Shown here: piece by piece, positions 33,676-42,566 of the stretch
Numbering within the stretch: position 1 is the first letter of the stretch
Layout: every line of letters starts with the position of its first letter
From: Caldilineae bacterium
GTDB lineage: Bacteria; Chloroflexota; Anaerolineae; JAAEKA01
NCBI GenBank assembly: GCA_020634555.1
Contig: JACKBK010000011.1
Span: forward strand, 35,294 to 99,293
Length of the DNA: 64,000 bases
Direction of reading: 5' to 3'
Program-made: the position numbers and the translations under genes
The notes under the pieces: model-generated
Told to the model about the DNA's origin: nothing
Database searches by the model: none
The model's input: the letters and a program-made list of their open reading frames with translations, nothing else

Positions 33676-35388
33676 CTAGCGCGTGAAAAGGTCGTTTGCC
33701 AGCTCGATCAGGTACTGGGCGATGCGCTCGTGGTAAGCCTGATAGAACGCCGGCGACAGGGAATAGAACTCCTCGCGGCAGATGAACTGCCCGTTGGCGT
33801 CACGCCGCCCGACGAACGCAAAGCTGTAATTGTGGAACAGCGCGTCATGCGCCGTTGGGCTGTCAAGGTCAGATTGTTGGATGCAGTCAAGAGCGAACGT
33901 CGAACCGGCTGCAGCTTCGCGGCGCGCATAGGCCAACGAATCGTCCCACCAGCGACGAAACAGGTCGGGATGGTATTCGGAAAGCACCTCAGCGAATAGC
34001 AGCTGCAGATTTGGCGAGACCTTAAAGTGGTTGCGACCGTCTGTCGCCCGGCGGATCGCCTGCCGGGTCGCCGCGCTGAGATCGTCGCCGGAGTGGAAGT
34101 CGGCCATGACGCCGAAATCCTCGGTAATCCGGCACAGGCTGCGCGCTCGTGCCTCGAAGCCCGCCAGTCCATCGGCGCCGCGATAGTCTGTCCCCTTTTC
34201 TACACCAAAGTTCGGCGCGACATGCGTCAAAGGAATCCCGCGGCGTTGCGCCTCCAGTAGAACGAAGATCAGTTCGGTCTCAGAAGTGAGGCAGTCGAAA
34301 GTGGGGATGTCGTTGGGATGTTCGTCGATGCTCAGCTCCAGGTCGAAGGGAGCACCGTCCTTCAAACCTAAAATGTACGAGTACATTTCCCCAACGGCGT
34401 CCAGCGCAATTTCGTACTTGCCTGCCAGCCGGTCCAGCATCACCTCATCTGGCCGGTACTGGAAACCGCCAAACCGCCACGGTTGCCGGTGGTAGGCGAG
34501 GAGATCGCGACGGTTTGCCGGGTTCACAAGGTCGGATGGAAGCGCCATTCCACCAGTTGTCAGCGCTGTGTAGTCCAGCACGTCCGACACATCCAGCGTG
34601 TAGAAGGAGTAAAAGCGCGAGGCGTCCAAGAGTCGTTTGGCCCGCGCCAGACCATCGGCACCGCGCTTGACCTGGATATGGTCGGCGTCAGCGCCAAAGC
34701 GGGGCGGTGCACCGTGCTTGAGCGCGTCGAGCACACCCGCCACCCACAGCCCTTCGTACGAACTGCCCGTGTAGCCGGTCTCGATAGTCCCAAAGCCGAA
34801 GGCGATGTTCGTTTCGGCCGGCCGGCCCTGCAGTAGGGTCTCCAGCAGATTAAGCTCGCGCACCGAGTTTTGGATCGCATTGGTTGCCAGATCGCTATGC
34901 GCCATCACTTGCCAGATAGCGGGCCAGACTGCGGTCGTCATGCGGGTGCCGATGCCCAACCGCGGCACCGGTCCCATCGCCCGCGGGCCTTTCTGCGGGG
35001 CCAGGTTGCGGAAGAAGCGATCGATGACAGGTGCGTCGGTGGGATACAGCGTGAGCACAGCCTCAGCGGATAACACTTTGCTTGCAACCGGAGTTCCCAG
35101 CGCAAGGTTCGCCGCCTGCGGACCAACGGCCAGAAAAATCTGCTGCCCGTCAGCCAGGCCCGCCAGGCAAACCAACGTGCCTTCGTGCCAGACGCACGAG
35201 GGCGTATAGGGTGTCAGTCCAGACGCCGCCGGCAGGGGAGCGCCGTTGCGGACAGCGTCGATCAGCGCCGGCCAATACGCATCGTCGATGTTCTGAAGCA
35301 CAATCCAGGCAGCATCGCTGTCCCAGGTCGCCGTATCCAAAACGCCCGGACTTAACGCCGGATTGATCTCAAGCTTGCCGAATCTCAT
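33676..35388 (-). CDS. Tagaturonate epimerase (UxaE)-like protein
   Basis: A 570-residue protein. The second half resembles UxaE, a metal-dependent barrel enzyme that interconverts tagaturonate and fructuronate: DLELSIDEHPNDIPT (acidic/His metal region), THVAPNFGVEKGTDYRG and FGVMADFHSGDDLS. UxaE proteins are usually near 480 residues; about 90 extra N-terminal residues here form a separate beta-rich part. The assignment fits the KDG kinase/KDPG aldolase route for hexuronates, but no uronate isomerase (UxaC) or mannonate dehydratase is seen. The start of the next gene lies 9 bases away. Confidence in the family is moderate. Confidence 0.6.
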   Translation of the reverse strand: MRFGKLEINPALSPGVLDTATWDSDAAWIVLQNIDDAYWPALIDAVRNGAPLPAASGLTPYTPSCVWHEGTLVCLAGLADGQQIFLAVGPQAANLALGTPVASKVLSAEAVLTLYPTDAPVIDRFFRNLAPQKGPRAMGPVPRLGIGTRMTTAVWPAIWQVMAHSDLATNAIQNSVRELNLLETLLQGRPAETNIAFGFGTIETGYTGSSYEGLWVAGVLDALKHGAPPRFGADADHIQVKRGADGLARAKRLLDASRFYSFYTLDVSDVLDYTALTTGGMALPSDLVNPANRRDLLAYHRQPWRFGGFQYRPDEVMLDRLAGKYEIALDAVGEMYSYILGLKDGAPFDLELSIDEHPNDIPTFDCLTSETELIFVLLEAQRRGIPLTHVAPNFGVEKGTDYRGADGLAGFEARARSLCRITEDFGVMADFHSGDDLSAATRQAIRRATDGRNHFKVSPNLQLLFAEVLSEYHPDLFRRWWDDSLAYARREAAAGSTFALDCIQQSDLDSPTAHDALFHNYSFAFVGRRDANGQFICREEFYSLSPAFYQAYHERIAQYLIELANDLFTR

Positions 35389-35397
35389 CCGCCCACT

Positions 35398-36237
35398 CTA
35401 CCCTTCGCTCTGCACAGGCTGTTCCGGCAACGCCATCTTGGCGGTCAAGCCGCCATCGAAGTAAAGAACGGAGCCGGTCATGAACTCGGACCCATCGGAG
35501 ATCAGGTAGGCTGCCAGGTAGCCAACCTCTTCGGGCAACCCGACACGGCCCCAAGGCACACCCGCATTTCCCGCCTCGCGCGTGTAACCTGGCGATTTGC
35601 GCCAATAGCTAGGCACCTCAATGGTGCCGGGGGCCAGCACGTTGGCACGGATGTGCATCGGGATCAGCTCGATCGCCAGTTCGCGGGTGAAGGCGTTGAT
35701 CGCGCCCTTCGTCCCTGCGTAGACCGAGTGCCCGGGACAGCCTAACATGCCATGAACTGACGAGATGTTGACGATGCTGCCACCAGCCCAGTCGCCTTCC
35801 GGGTTGCGCTCACGCAGTGCCTGTCCCCGCGCCACCATGTGCGGCACTGCCTGCTGTGCACAGAAGAATTCACCGCGGATGTTCAGGTTGTAGCTGCGGT
35901 CGAACTGTTCTTCGGTGACATCCAGGAAGTTGATCGTGGTGGTGATACCGGCGTTGTTCACCAACCCATCCAAGCCGCCCAGGAACTCGGCCGCTTCGTC
36001 CACCACACGGCGGCAGTCGGCCACAACGCTCAGGTCGCCTTGAATGGCGACGGCGCGACGGCCCCAATCATTGATCTGCTTGACGGCTGCCAGGGCGCCG
36101 TCGGCGCTGCGTCCGTAGTGCAGCGCCACGTCAGCGCCCATTTCCGCCAGCACCAGGGCAACGCCTCGCCCGATTCCTGTGCCGGCGCCGGTAACAAGCA
36201 CGAGTTTCCCGCTAAGATCACAAAAGTTCAATGGCAT
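35398..36237 (-). CDS. SDR-family dehydrogenase
   Basis: A classical SDR of about 279 residues. The nucleotide site is LVLVTGAGTGIGRGVALVLA, with VNNAGITTT, Ser in VNISSVHG and the pair YAGTKGAINAF. The C-terminus SVLYFDGGLTAK is intact. It resembles sugar dehydrogenases (glucose or galactose 1-dehydrogenase-like), so it may make the lactone used by the UlaG-like enzyme; that is inference. I chose the ATG at 36237, where the conserved fold starts. An upstream ATG at 36282 lies in a palindromic repeat. The ribosome binding site is weak. Confidence 0.88.
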   Translation of the reverse strand: MPLNFCDLSGKLVLVTGAGTGIGRGVALVLAEMGADVALHYGRSADGALAAVKQINDWGRRAVAIQGDLSVVADCRRVVDEAAEFLGGLDGLVNNAGITTTINFLDVTEEQFDRSYNLNIRGEFFCAQQAVPHMVARGQALRERNPEGDWAGGSIVNISSVHGMLGCPGHSVYAGTKGAINAFTRELAIELIPMHIRANVLAPGTIEVPSYWRKSPGYTREAGNAGVPWGRVGLPEEVGYLAAYLISDGSEFMTGSVLYFDGGLTAKMALPEQPVQSEG

Positions 36238-36279
36238 GGTTTGACCATTCTTGGAGTTTTGATGTGACTGCTCACCCTT

Positions 36280-36301
36280 CATTCCCGCCCTCGCGGGAAT
36301 G
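36280..36301. repeat. Minimal REP-like hairpin
   Basis: CATTCCCGC (36280-36288) pairs perfectly with GCGGGAATG (36293-36301) around a 4-base loop. It is the core of the repeats at 4441-4508 and 13341-13407. It lies 8 bases after the ATPase stop, inside the operon. Confidence 0.65.
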
Positions 36302-36309
36302 ACAATGCG

Positions 36310-37110
36310 TCAATCTGGCACATCACCTTTGATCGCGGCTGTGATCAACCCAACGATTTCTTCCTTGGTTGTTTCTGTTTTGAGGCGCGTGCCAACACGC
36401 CGGCCGCGGCGCAATACCACCAATCGATCGGCCACGGCGAAGACATGTTCCAGGTTGTGACTGATCACCAGGATCGTTTTTCCTTCGGCTTTCAAGTTCA
36501 GGATCAGGTCATTCACCTTGTGTTGCTGTTCGACTCCCAGCGCCGCGGTTGGCTCATCCAGGATGAAAATGCGCCGGCCGCGCGCCAGCGCGCGGGAAAT
36601 CGCGACACCTTGCCGCTGGCCGCCTGACAGCTCGCCGACGTTGACCCGCACAGAGGGCATGTCGATGCGCAGGACGTCGATGACCTTTTTTGCGTCGGAG
36701 TAGAGCTTTTTGAAATTGATAAAGATGCCTAACCGGGTAGGCTCCATGTTCAGGAAGATGTTGGAGCCTACGTCTCGTACATCGACCAGCGCCAGGTCCT
36801 GATAGACAGTCGAGATGCCCGCGACACGTTCGGCATCCTTTGGACCGTGGATCTCAACAGGCTCGCCATCGACGTAGATCTGGCCCGAGTCCTTGCGATA
36901 AATTCCAGAAAGAATCTTCACCAGCGTTGACTTGCCGGCGCCATTGTCACCAAGCAGAGCAACTACCTCTTTAGAATAGAGCTCAAAGTCGACGTCGTCC
37001 AGCGCCTGAACGTGGCCGAACGCCTTGGAGATGCCCTTGGCTTCGAGGATCGGTTCCTCGCTGGGGGGAGTGGTTGGGGCCTCTGCCAGGCTGGTGATGA
37101 TTTCATTCAT
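36310..37110 (-). CDS. Sugar ABC transporter ATPase, single-domain
   Basis: An ATP-binding subunit of about 266 residues. Walker A is GDNGAGKST (54-62), the signature is GELSGGQRQG, Walker B is RIFILDEPTAALG, and the switch His is in VISHNLEHV. It has one nucleotide-binding domain, like FrcA, rather than the double-domain RbsA/XylG form, so a homodimer is expected with the two permease subunits encoded upstream. AGGAG lies 8 bases before the ATG at 37110. It follows the binding-protein gene after a gap holding an 11-bp hairpin. Confidence 0.93.
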   Translation of the reverse strand: MNEIITSLAEAPTTPPSEEPILEAKGISKAFGHVQALDDVDFELYSKEVVALLGDNGAGKSTLVKILSGIYRKDSGQIYVDGEPVEIHGPKDAERVAGISTVYQDLALVDVRDVGSNIFLNMEPTRLGIFINFKKLYSDAKKVIDVLRIDMPSVRVNVGELSGGQRQGVAISRALARGRRIFILDEPTAALGVEQQHKVNDLILNLKAEGKTILVISHNLEHVFAVADRLVVLRRGRRVGTRLKTETTKEEIVGLITAAIKGDVPD

Positions 37111-37149
37111 GGAATGTACTCCTCTCGAACAGACGATCATCGATGGTGT

Positions 37150-37189
37150 CGCTTCTCCGGTCCGCCTCCGTAGACGAGCCGGAGAAGCG
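37150..37189 (-). other. Intergenic hairpin after the binding-protein gene
   Basis: A perfect 11-bp stem (37150-37160 with 37179-37189) with an 18-base loop and no T-run. It lies between the stop of the binding-protein gene and the ATPase start. Such hairpins often protect the upstream mRNA of abundant binding proteins; that role is inferred. Confidence 0.5.
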
Positions 37190-37245
37190 TCTCACACATT
37201 CCCTCAAACCACGGGGGATGTGCCAGGTTGTTTCACTCGGCAGTA

Positions 37246-39300
37246 TTACTGCGCATCCGGGTTGACAGCATCCTGGCGGAACCGGGGCTCCAGTTCATCC
37301 AGCAGGTCGTAGTAATGCTGCGTGTTGTCCTTGGTGACCAGCGGGGCATCGAGAACGGTCCAGTAAGGAACTTCCTCGCCGTTGGCCATCTTGTAGAGCA
37401 GCTCGGCAGAGCCGAAGGTCTCCTCGTAGAGCGGCTGGGCCACGAGACCCCAGACCTCGCCGTCGGTGACCAGGTCGAGGTTGACACGGGTGGCATCCAT
37501 GCCGACCGCCACGATCTTCTTGCCGGTTTCCTTCTGCGCACCAGCCCAGGTGGTCGGACCACCGCCGGTGGTGGACAGCGCCGCCACCAGGTCAGGGTTG
37601 GCCTGGATGATCGATGTGGCTACCGCGATAGCCTGGGTCGGTTCAGGACCTTCCAGCTCCGGCGGCAGCACGGTGAACTCAGGGCAGTACTTCGCGATCC
37701 CGTCGGTGAAGACCTGGGCCACGGTGTCCTCGGTGGCGTTGTGGTTGTTCTCCGTCACCGCAATGGAACCTTCAGTGATACCTTCCGCCTTCAACTCATC
37801 GCACATTGCCTGGGCGACGGCATCAGGGTATTTGGATGTGTCGGCTGCGATCTGGACGGCGTTGTCGGCGTAGAACCCTTCCTCCACCGGGAAGTGCGGC
37901 AGGGCAACGGCAATGCCGTTTTCCTTGGCCTTCTCGATGATCGGTTTCGCCACCGGCAAGCCACCAAACCACATGGCGACACCCTTGGCGTCCGGCCGCG
38001 ATACGACCTGGTCCGCTAATGCCACCAGAGCGTCCAGTGTGTTCTCGTCGGTGGTGGCCAGTTCACAGTCCAGACCCAGCTTCTCACAGCCGGCCAGGAA
38101 GGATTGCTGTGTGTACTGGTGTACCGGATGCCAGGCTGAGTTCTGTACCCAGTAGAACTTGCCCATCACATCGCCACCAGCATCGGATGACCCGCCGCTA
38201 TCGGCGCCTTCGTCAGACTGCACCTCGTCCGGGTTGACGGCATCGCGGAACTTGGGTTCGAGTTCGGCCAGCAGGTCGTAGTAGTGCTGCGTGTTGTCCT
38301 TGGTGACCAGTGGAGCGTCGAGAACGGTCCAGTAAGGAACTTCCTCGCCGTTGGCCATCTTGTAGAGCAGCTCGGCAGAGCCGAAGGTCTCCTCGTAGAG
38401 CGGCTGGGCCACGAGACCCCAGACCTCGCCGTCGGTGACCAGGTCGAGGTTGACACGGGTGGCATCCATGCCGACCGCCACGATCTTCTTGCCGGTTTCC
38501 TTCTGTGCACCAGCCCAGGTGGTCGGACCACCGCCGGTGGTGGACAGCGCCGCCACCAGGTCAGGGTTCGCCTGGATGATCGATGTGGCTACCGCGATAG
38601 CCTGGGTCGGTTCAGGACCTTCCAGCTCCGGCGGCAACACGGTGAACTCGGGGCAGTACTTCGCGATCCCGTCGGTGAACACCTGGGCCACGGTGTCCTC
38701 GGTGGCGTTGTGGTTGTTCTCCGTCACCGCAATGGAACCTTCAGTGATCCCTTCCGCCTTCAACTCATCGCACATTGCCTGGGCGACGGCATCAGGGTAT
38801 TTGGATGTGTCGGCTGCGATCTGGACGGCGTTGTCGGCGTAGAACCCTTCCTCCACCGGGAAGTGCGGCAGGGCAACGGCAATGCCGTTTTCCTTGGCCT
38901 TCTCGATGATCGGTTTCGCCACCGGCAAGCCACCAAACCACATGGCGACACCCTTGGCGTCCGGCCGCGATACAACCTGGTCCGCTAGCGCCACCAGTGC
39001 ATCCAGCGTGTTCTCGTCGGTGGTGGCCAGTTCACAGTCCAGACCCAGCTTCTCACAGCCGGCCAGGAAGGATTGCTGTGTGTACTGGTGTACCGGATGC
39101 CAGGCCGAGTTCTGTACCCAGTAGAACTTGCCCTTCACCTCTCCACCAGTATCTGCTGCCGGTGCTGCTTCATCTGCTGGCTGTGCAGCCGTCGGTTCTT
39201 CTGCCTGGGGCTGGGCAGGCGTCGTCTGTGGAGCGCACGCTGCCAGCATGGATAGCAGTGCGATCACTGACACGATTTGGAACAACAATTTGCGAGACAT
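37246..39300 (-). CDS. Sugar-binding lipoprotein with two identical tandem domains
   Basis: A 684-residue ABC sugar-binding lipoprotein. The signal peptide ends in the lipobox LAAC (Cys22), followed by an Ala/Pro/Glu/Gln linker. Two periplasmic-binding (PBP1, ribose-like) domains follow. Residues 57-344 are identical by eye to 380-667 over 288 positions, with a 35-residue linker (SDEGADSGGSSDAGGD) between. The DNA copies differ only at scattered, apparently synonymous bases. A single domain of about 320 residues is the family norm, so this is an in-frame duplication of a whole gene. AGGAGG lies 5 bases before the ATG. The partner permeases and ATPase flank it. Confidence 0.95.
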   Translation of the reverse strand: MSRKLLFQIVSVIALLSMLAACAPQTTPAQPQAEEPTAAQPADEAAPAADTGGEVKGKFYWVQNSAWHPVHQYTQQSFLAGCEKLGLDCELATTDENTLDALVALADQVVSRPDAKGVAMWFGGLPVAKPIIEKAKENGIAVALPHFPVEEGFYADNAVQIAADTSKYPDAVAQAMCDELKAEGITEGSIAVTENNHNATEDTVAQVFTDGIAKYCPEFTVLPPELEGPEPTQAIAVATSIIQANPDLVAALSTTGGGPTTWAGAQKETGKKIVAVGMDATRVNLDLVTDGEVWGLVAQPLYEETFGSAELLYKMANGEEVPYWTVLDAPLVTKDNTQHYYDLLAELEPKFRDAVNPDEVQSDEGADSGGSSDAGGDVMGKFYWVQNSAWHPVHQYTQQSFLAGCEKLGLDCELATTDENTLDALVALADQVVSRPDAKGVAMWFGGLPVAKPIIEKAKENGIAVALPHFPVEEGFYADNAVQIAADTSKYPDAVAQAMCDELKAEGITEGSIAVTENNHNATEDTVAQVFTDGIAKYCPEFTVLPPELEGPEPTQAIAVATSIIQANPDLVAALSTTGGGPTTWAGAQKETGKKIVAVGMDATRVNLDLVTDGEVWGLVAQPLYEETFGSAELLYKMANGEEVPYWTVLDAPLVTKDNTQHYYDLLDELEPRFRQDAVNPDAQ
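37259..39138. repeat. Tandem gene-internal duplication, period 969 bp
   Basis: Positions 37259-38169 and 38225-39138 align at a constant offset of 969 bp (323 codons) over most of their length. I counted fewer than about 20 differences in roughly 900 bp, clustered near the downstream ends of the copies. Near those ends one copy has 3 extra bases (one Gln codon). Confidence 0.93.
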
Positions 39301-39467
39301 CTTATCCTCCTACAGGATTGTGGGCGAGAATCTAGCCTTCACGCAGTTAGCTTGGGGGGCGATCACTGTCTTATCCTCAATACAAGGATCTCCTCCTTTC
39401 CATAAAACAGAGTGTTAGTCTGTCGATGAACAGCGCGGTTGACGAGGCCGCTCAAGTAAAACAGTAC

Positions 39468-40475
39468 TCAACCTTCGTCTTTACGATGCCGCAATACATC
39501 GGTAACTGCGGCAAGTACCAACAGGACACCAAGAACCGGTGTTTGAAGGAAGGAATCGAAGCGTCCGATAACCAAACCACTCTTCACCAACTGGATGAAT
39601 AGAACGCCGAAGAAAGCACCGACTGCGGAACCTCGTCCGCCGTAGAAGCTGACGCCGCCGATGATCACGCCAACCAGAACGTGCAGCTCCAGATTCTTGC
39701 CGATAATGGGGTCGCCGGGCGTCAAAGGAAGTTGGCTCATGGTGAGCAGGCCGGCCATTCCTGCCAGCAGACTGGTGACAACGAAGCTGATGGTCTTGAC
39801 GCGATCCGTGTTGATACCGCACACTTCGGCAGCGATCTTGTTGCCACCGGTCGCAAACAAGGCCGATCCCCAGCGCGTCCAGCTCAAGAGAATCTGAACG
39901 ATGACCATAACACCCAGCGCCAGAAAGAATGTGAAGGAGATGCCCAGGGGGCGCCACGAGCCAATGATGCCCACTTCCGGAGGCAACGGATAGATAGGTA
40001 AGCCATTGGTGAAGGAGTAGCTAATGCCGCGTACGATAAACATGGTGCCGATCGTGGTGATCACAGATGGCACGCCAACCTTCACAGTGATGGCAGCATT
40101 GGCCAACCCAACCAGAGCCGCGGCTCCCAACGAACATACGACGGCTAAAGGAATCGAGAAGCCTGCATCGCGAATCAGCTTTGCTGCGAATACGGCGCTC
40201 AAGCTCATCACCGCGCCTGTCGACAGGTCGATTTCCCCGGCAATCATCAGCTGGACCATACCCATGGCGATCAATGCGGGAAAGGCCATGGTGCGCAGCA
40301 GGGCAACCACGGTAATTGGCGACAACATCGCAGGGTTGCGGAAATAGAAGAAGATCGTCAGCGCGATGGACAGCAGGATGATCCCCGTTTCCTGCCGGCC
40401 AAGGATTCGGCGTGCATAGCTTGCAAGTATTTTGCTTCGGGAGGCTTGGTCGCGCTCGTTGAAGGACAGTTCCAT
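39468..40475 (-). CDS. Sugar ABC transporter permease (RbsC-like) 2
   Basis: A 335-residue permease of the ribose/xylose/galactose type (BPD_transp_2) with about eight to ten membrane segments. The conserved MIAGEIDLSTGAVMSLSAV block near residue 85 marks the family, and GGVSFYGGRGSAVGAFFGV near 280 is the second landmark. It lies 51 bases after the other permease and 167 bases before the binding-protein gene. The two permeases are only moderately alike, so a heterodimeric channel is likely. Confidence 0.93.
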   Translation of the reverse strand: MELSFNERDQASRSKILASYARRILGRQETGIILLSIALTIFFYFRNPAMLSPITVVALLRTMAFPALIAMGMVQLMIAGEIDLSTGAVMSLSAVFAAKLIRDAGFSIPLAVVCSLGAAALVGLANAAITVKVGVPSVITTIGTMFIVRGISYSFTNGLPIYPLPPEVGIIGSWRPLGISFTFFLALGVMVIVQILLSWTRWGSALFATGGNKIAAEVCGINTDRVKTISFVVTSLLAGMAGLLTMSQLPLTPGDPIIGKNLELHVLVGVIIGGVSFYGGRGSAVGAFFGVLFIQLVKSGLVIGRFDSFLQTPVLGVLLVLAAVTDVLRHRKDEG

Positions 40476-40526
40476 GTCTGTTCTTCCTTAAGGGTGCCGC
40501 GCGCTCGGCGCGGTCATCTCACTTGG

Positions 40527-41528
40527 CTAATACTGAATACTCTTGCGCCGCAGAACGTCCAGCGCAGCAGCGGCAATCAAGATAGCGCCGATAACAATGC
40601 CCTGAGCGTTGGTTTGTACCTTGGCATTGAGAAGGCCCATACGAATGACCTGGATAAGAACGGTTCCAAAGAATGCGCCGATGATACTGCCAGTGCCGCC
40701 GCTGAGGCTGCCACCTCCGATGATCGCGATCGCGATGACCCAAAGCAGCCAGCCGTCTCCAATCATCGCGTCCGTCGTGCCAGAGTATGCCATCACCAGA
40801 ATGCCTGCCAGGCCGCAACAAGCGCTCACGAACACAAAGCACAGGGTCTTGACCAACGGGACATTGATACCCACAATCTCTGCTGCCCGCTTGTTGCCGC
40901 CGACTGCCGTCAAAGTCGGCCCTAACCGCGAGGTCCGCATAAGGAAGTCGCCTATCAGATAGGCCAGCAGGAGGCCGATGAAGATCCATGGCAGCGCAAA
41001 CAGCGGCGACGGATTCAATACCTTCATCAGGACCGGAATCTCTTCCGCCACGTAGAGCCAGGCGCCCTTGAGAATCCAGATCGCCAGTCCACTCACGAGG
41101 AAACTTGTTCCCAGGGTGGCAAAAAACGAGGGCATACGAACTTTCAGCGTGATAAAGGCGTTCAGCAATCCCACTAAAACAGCGACGCCCAACGCTGCCG
41201 CATAGCTTGCCCACTCAGGCCAACCAAAGTTGATGAGCAACACACCAGCGACAGCGGCGCTTAGAGCGGCTGTCGCGCCGCTGGACAGATCGATCTCTCC
41301 CGCGATCATGAGGAAGCTCATCGCAAATGCCGCCAGCCCCAAGAAGCTGCCTTGCAGCGCCATACGCGCGAGATTGGCAGGGTTTGCCATGCTCTTGTCG
41401 GCCAGTGTGAAAACCAGGAAGAACAGCACTACCGCAACAATCGCGCCCAGCTCTGTCACAGCTAACAGACGTTTATAAAATGGCCGTCTATAGGACGATT
41501 CTTGGAGGGTGGTTTGATCGGTTGTCAT
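40527..41528 (-). CDS. Sugar ABC transporter permease (RbsC-like) 1
   Basis: A permease of about 333 residues, paralogous to the next one. It has FLMIAGEIDLSSGATAALSA near residue 80, GGGSLSGGTGSIIGAFFGTV near 275 and a similar spread of membrane segments. I chose the ATG at 41528 (start MTTDQTT, AGGA upstream), which gives the same length as its partner; an ATG at 41555 is possible. The longer upstream frame overlaps the FAH-type gene and is not coding. With the ATPase and binding lipoprotein it makes a complete importer. Confidence 0.93.
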   Translation of the reverse strand: MTTDQTTLQESSYRRPFYKRLLAVTELGAIVAVVLFFLVFTLADKSMANPANLARMALQGSFLGLAAFAMSFLMIAGEIDLSSGATAALSAAVAGVLLINFGWPEWASYAAALGVAVLVGLLNAFITLKVRMPSFFATLGTSFLVSGLAIWILKGAWLYVAEEIPVLMKVLNPSPLFALPWIFIGLLLAYLIGDFLMRTSRLGPTLTAVGGNKRAAEIVGINVPLVKTLCFVFVSACCGLAGILVMAYSGTTDAMIGDGWLLWVIAIAIIGGGSLSGGTGSIIGAFFGTVLIQVIRMGLLNAKVQTNAQGIVIGAILIAAAALDVLRRKSIQY

Positions 41529-41604
41529 ACACCATTCCTGGGTCGGCTCAGACATCGCCCAAGCAAATGTCGAGAGAGGGGAGAGCGGCGAGCAGTTGCC
41601 AGAT

Positions 41605-42480
41605 TTACGTCTCGAAGACGACCGGATTCTCGAGGATGCCGATCTTCTCGATCTCAACCCGCACGACATCGCCGGGGCGCAACCAGCGCGGCGGAATGCG
41701 AGCCGCGCCGATGCCGGACGGCGTGCCCGTAGCGATCACGTCGCCAGGCTCCAGGGTCATCACCTGGCTCATATCGGCGATCAGGTGGGCGATGGAGAAG
41801 ATCATCTGGCTGGTGTGGCCTTCTTGCAGCACCTCGTCACCGATCACGGTGCGCAGCCACAAGTTCTGAACATCGGGGATTTCGTCAGCCGTCACCAGGG
41901 CTGGTCCCATCGGGCAGAAGGTGTCGGGTGTCTTGCCGATTACCCACTGGCCGGTGCGGTTCTGCCAATCGCGCGCGCTGACATCGTTGAGCGGCATATA
42001 GCCAGCCACATAGTCCAGCGCATCTGCTTCGGAGATGCGGCGGCCGCGGCGGCCTATGACGACTGCAAGCTCGCCTTCGTAGTCCGGCTTCTGGACCGCG
42101 CCTGGAACGACGATGGGTTCGCCCGAACCGATCACGGTGTTGTCGAACTTGGCAAAAATGATGGGGAAAGGGGGAGCGGAAGCGTTGGATTCCTCGGCGT
42201 GTGCAAGATAGTTCTGGCCGATGCAGATGATCTTGCCAGGCCGCGGAATCGGCGCCTTCATCGTAACTTGGGCCGGATCCAATCCCTGGTCCGGCGTAGC
42301 GTTTTCCAGGGCTTGTTGAGCCAGGGTAAGCGCCGCTGGGCCCGCTTCGAGGAAAGCCAGGATGTCATTCGGGAGCCGAGGCTCAAGTCGATGCAGATCG
42401 ACTACTCGCTCGCGCCCGTCTAGGATGACCAATGCGCCCAAATGGGGGTGTCTGTCGTGGATGTATGTTACTAGCTTCAT
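41605..42480 (-). CDS. Fumarylacetoacetate-hydrolase-family protein
   Basis: A 291-residue FAH-fold enzyme. IICIGQNYLAHAEE is the family opening after an N-terminal cap. The divalent-metal ligands lie in DYEGELAVVIG, and the following NDVSARDWQ and GTPSGIG blocks are standard. Members hydrolyse or decarboxylate acylpyruvates and 2,4-diketo-3-deoxy sugar acids. In several L-fucose and L-rhamnose pathways they release pyruvate from a diketo acid. Here it is the second gene of the operon, directly after gntR, so it likely acts on the imported sugar's degradation product. Confidence 0.88.
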   Translation of the reverse strand: MKLVTYIHDRHPHLGALVILDGRERVVDLHRLEPRLPNDILAFLEAGPAALTLAQQALENATPDQGLDPAQVTMKAPIPRPGKIICIGQNYLAHAEESNASAPPFPIIFAKFDNTVIGSGEPIVVPGAVQKPDYEGELAVVIGRRGRRISEADALDYVAGYMPLNDVSARDWQNRTGQWVIGKTPDTFCPMGPALVTADEIPDVQNLWLRTVIGDEVLQEGHTSQMIFSIAHLIADMSQVMTLEPGDVIATGTPSGIGAARIPPRWLRPGDVVRVEIEKIGILENPVVFET

Positions 42481-42566
42481 CGCTAATACGCTGCTCCGTT
42501 GCAGGAAAGAAGAACGCCTGATGGGAAATGCTGTTGCGTTAGGAGTGGTCCACCAAGGTTATGGGG

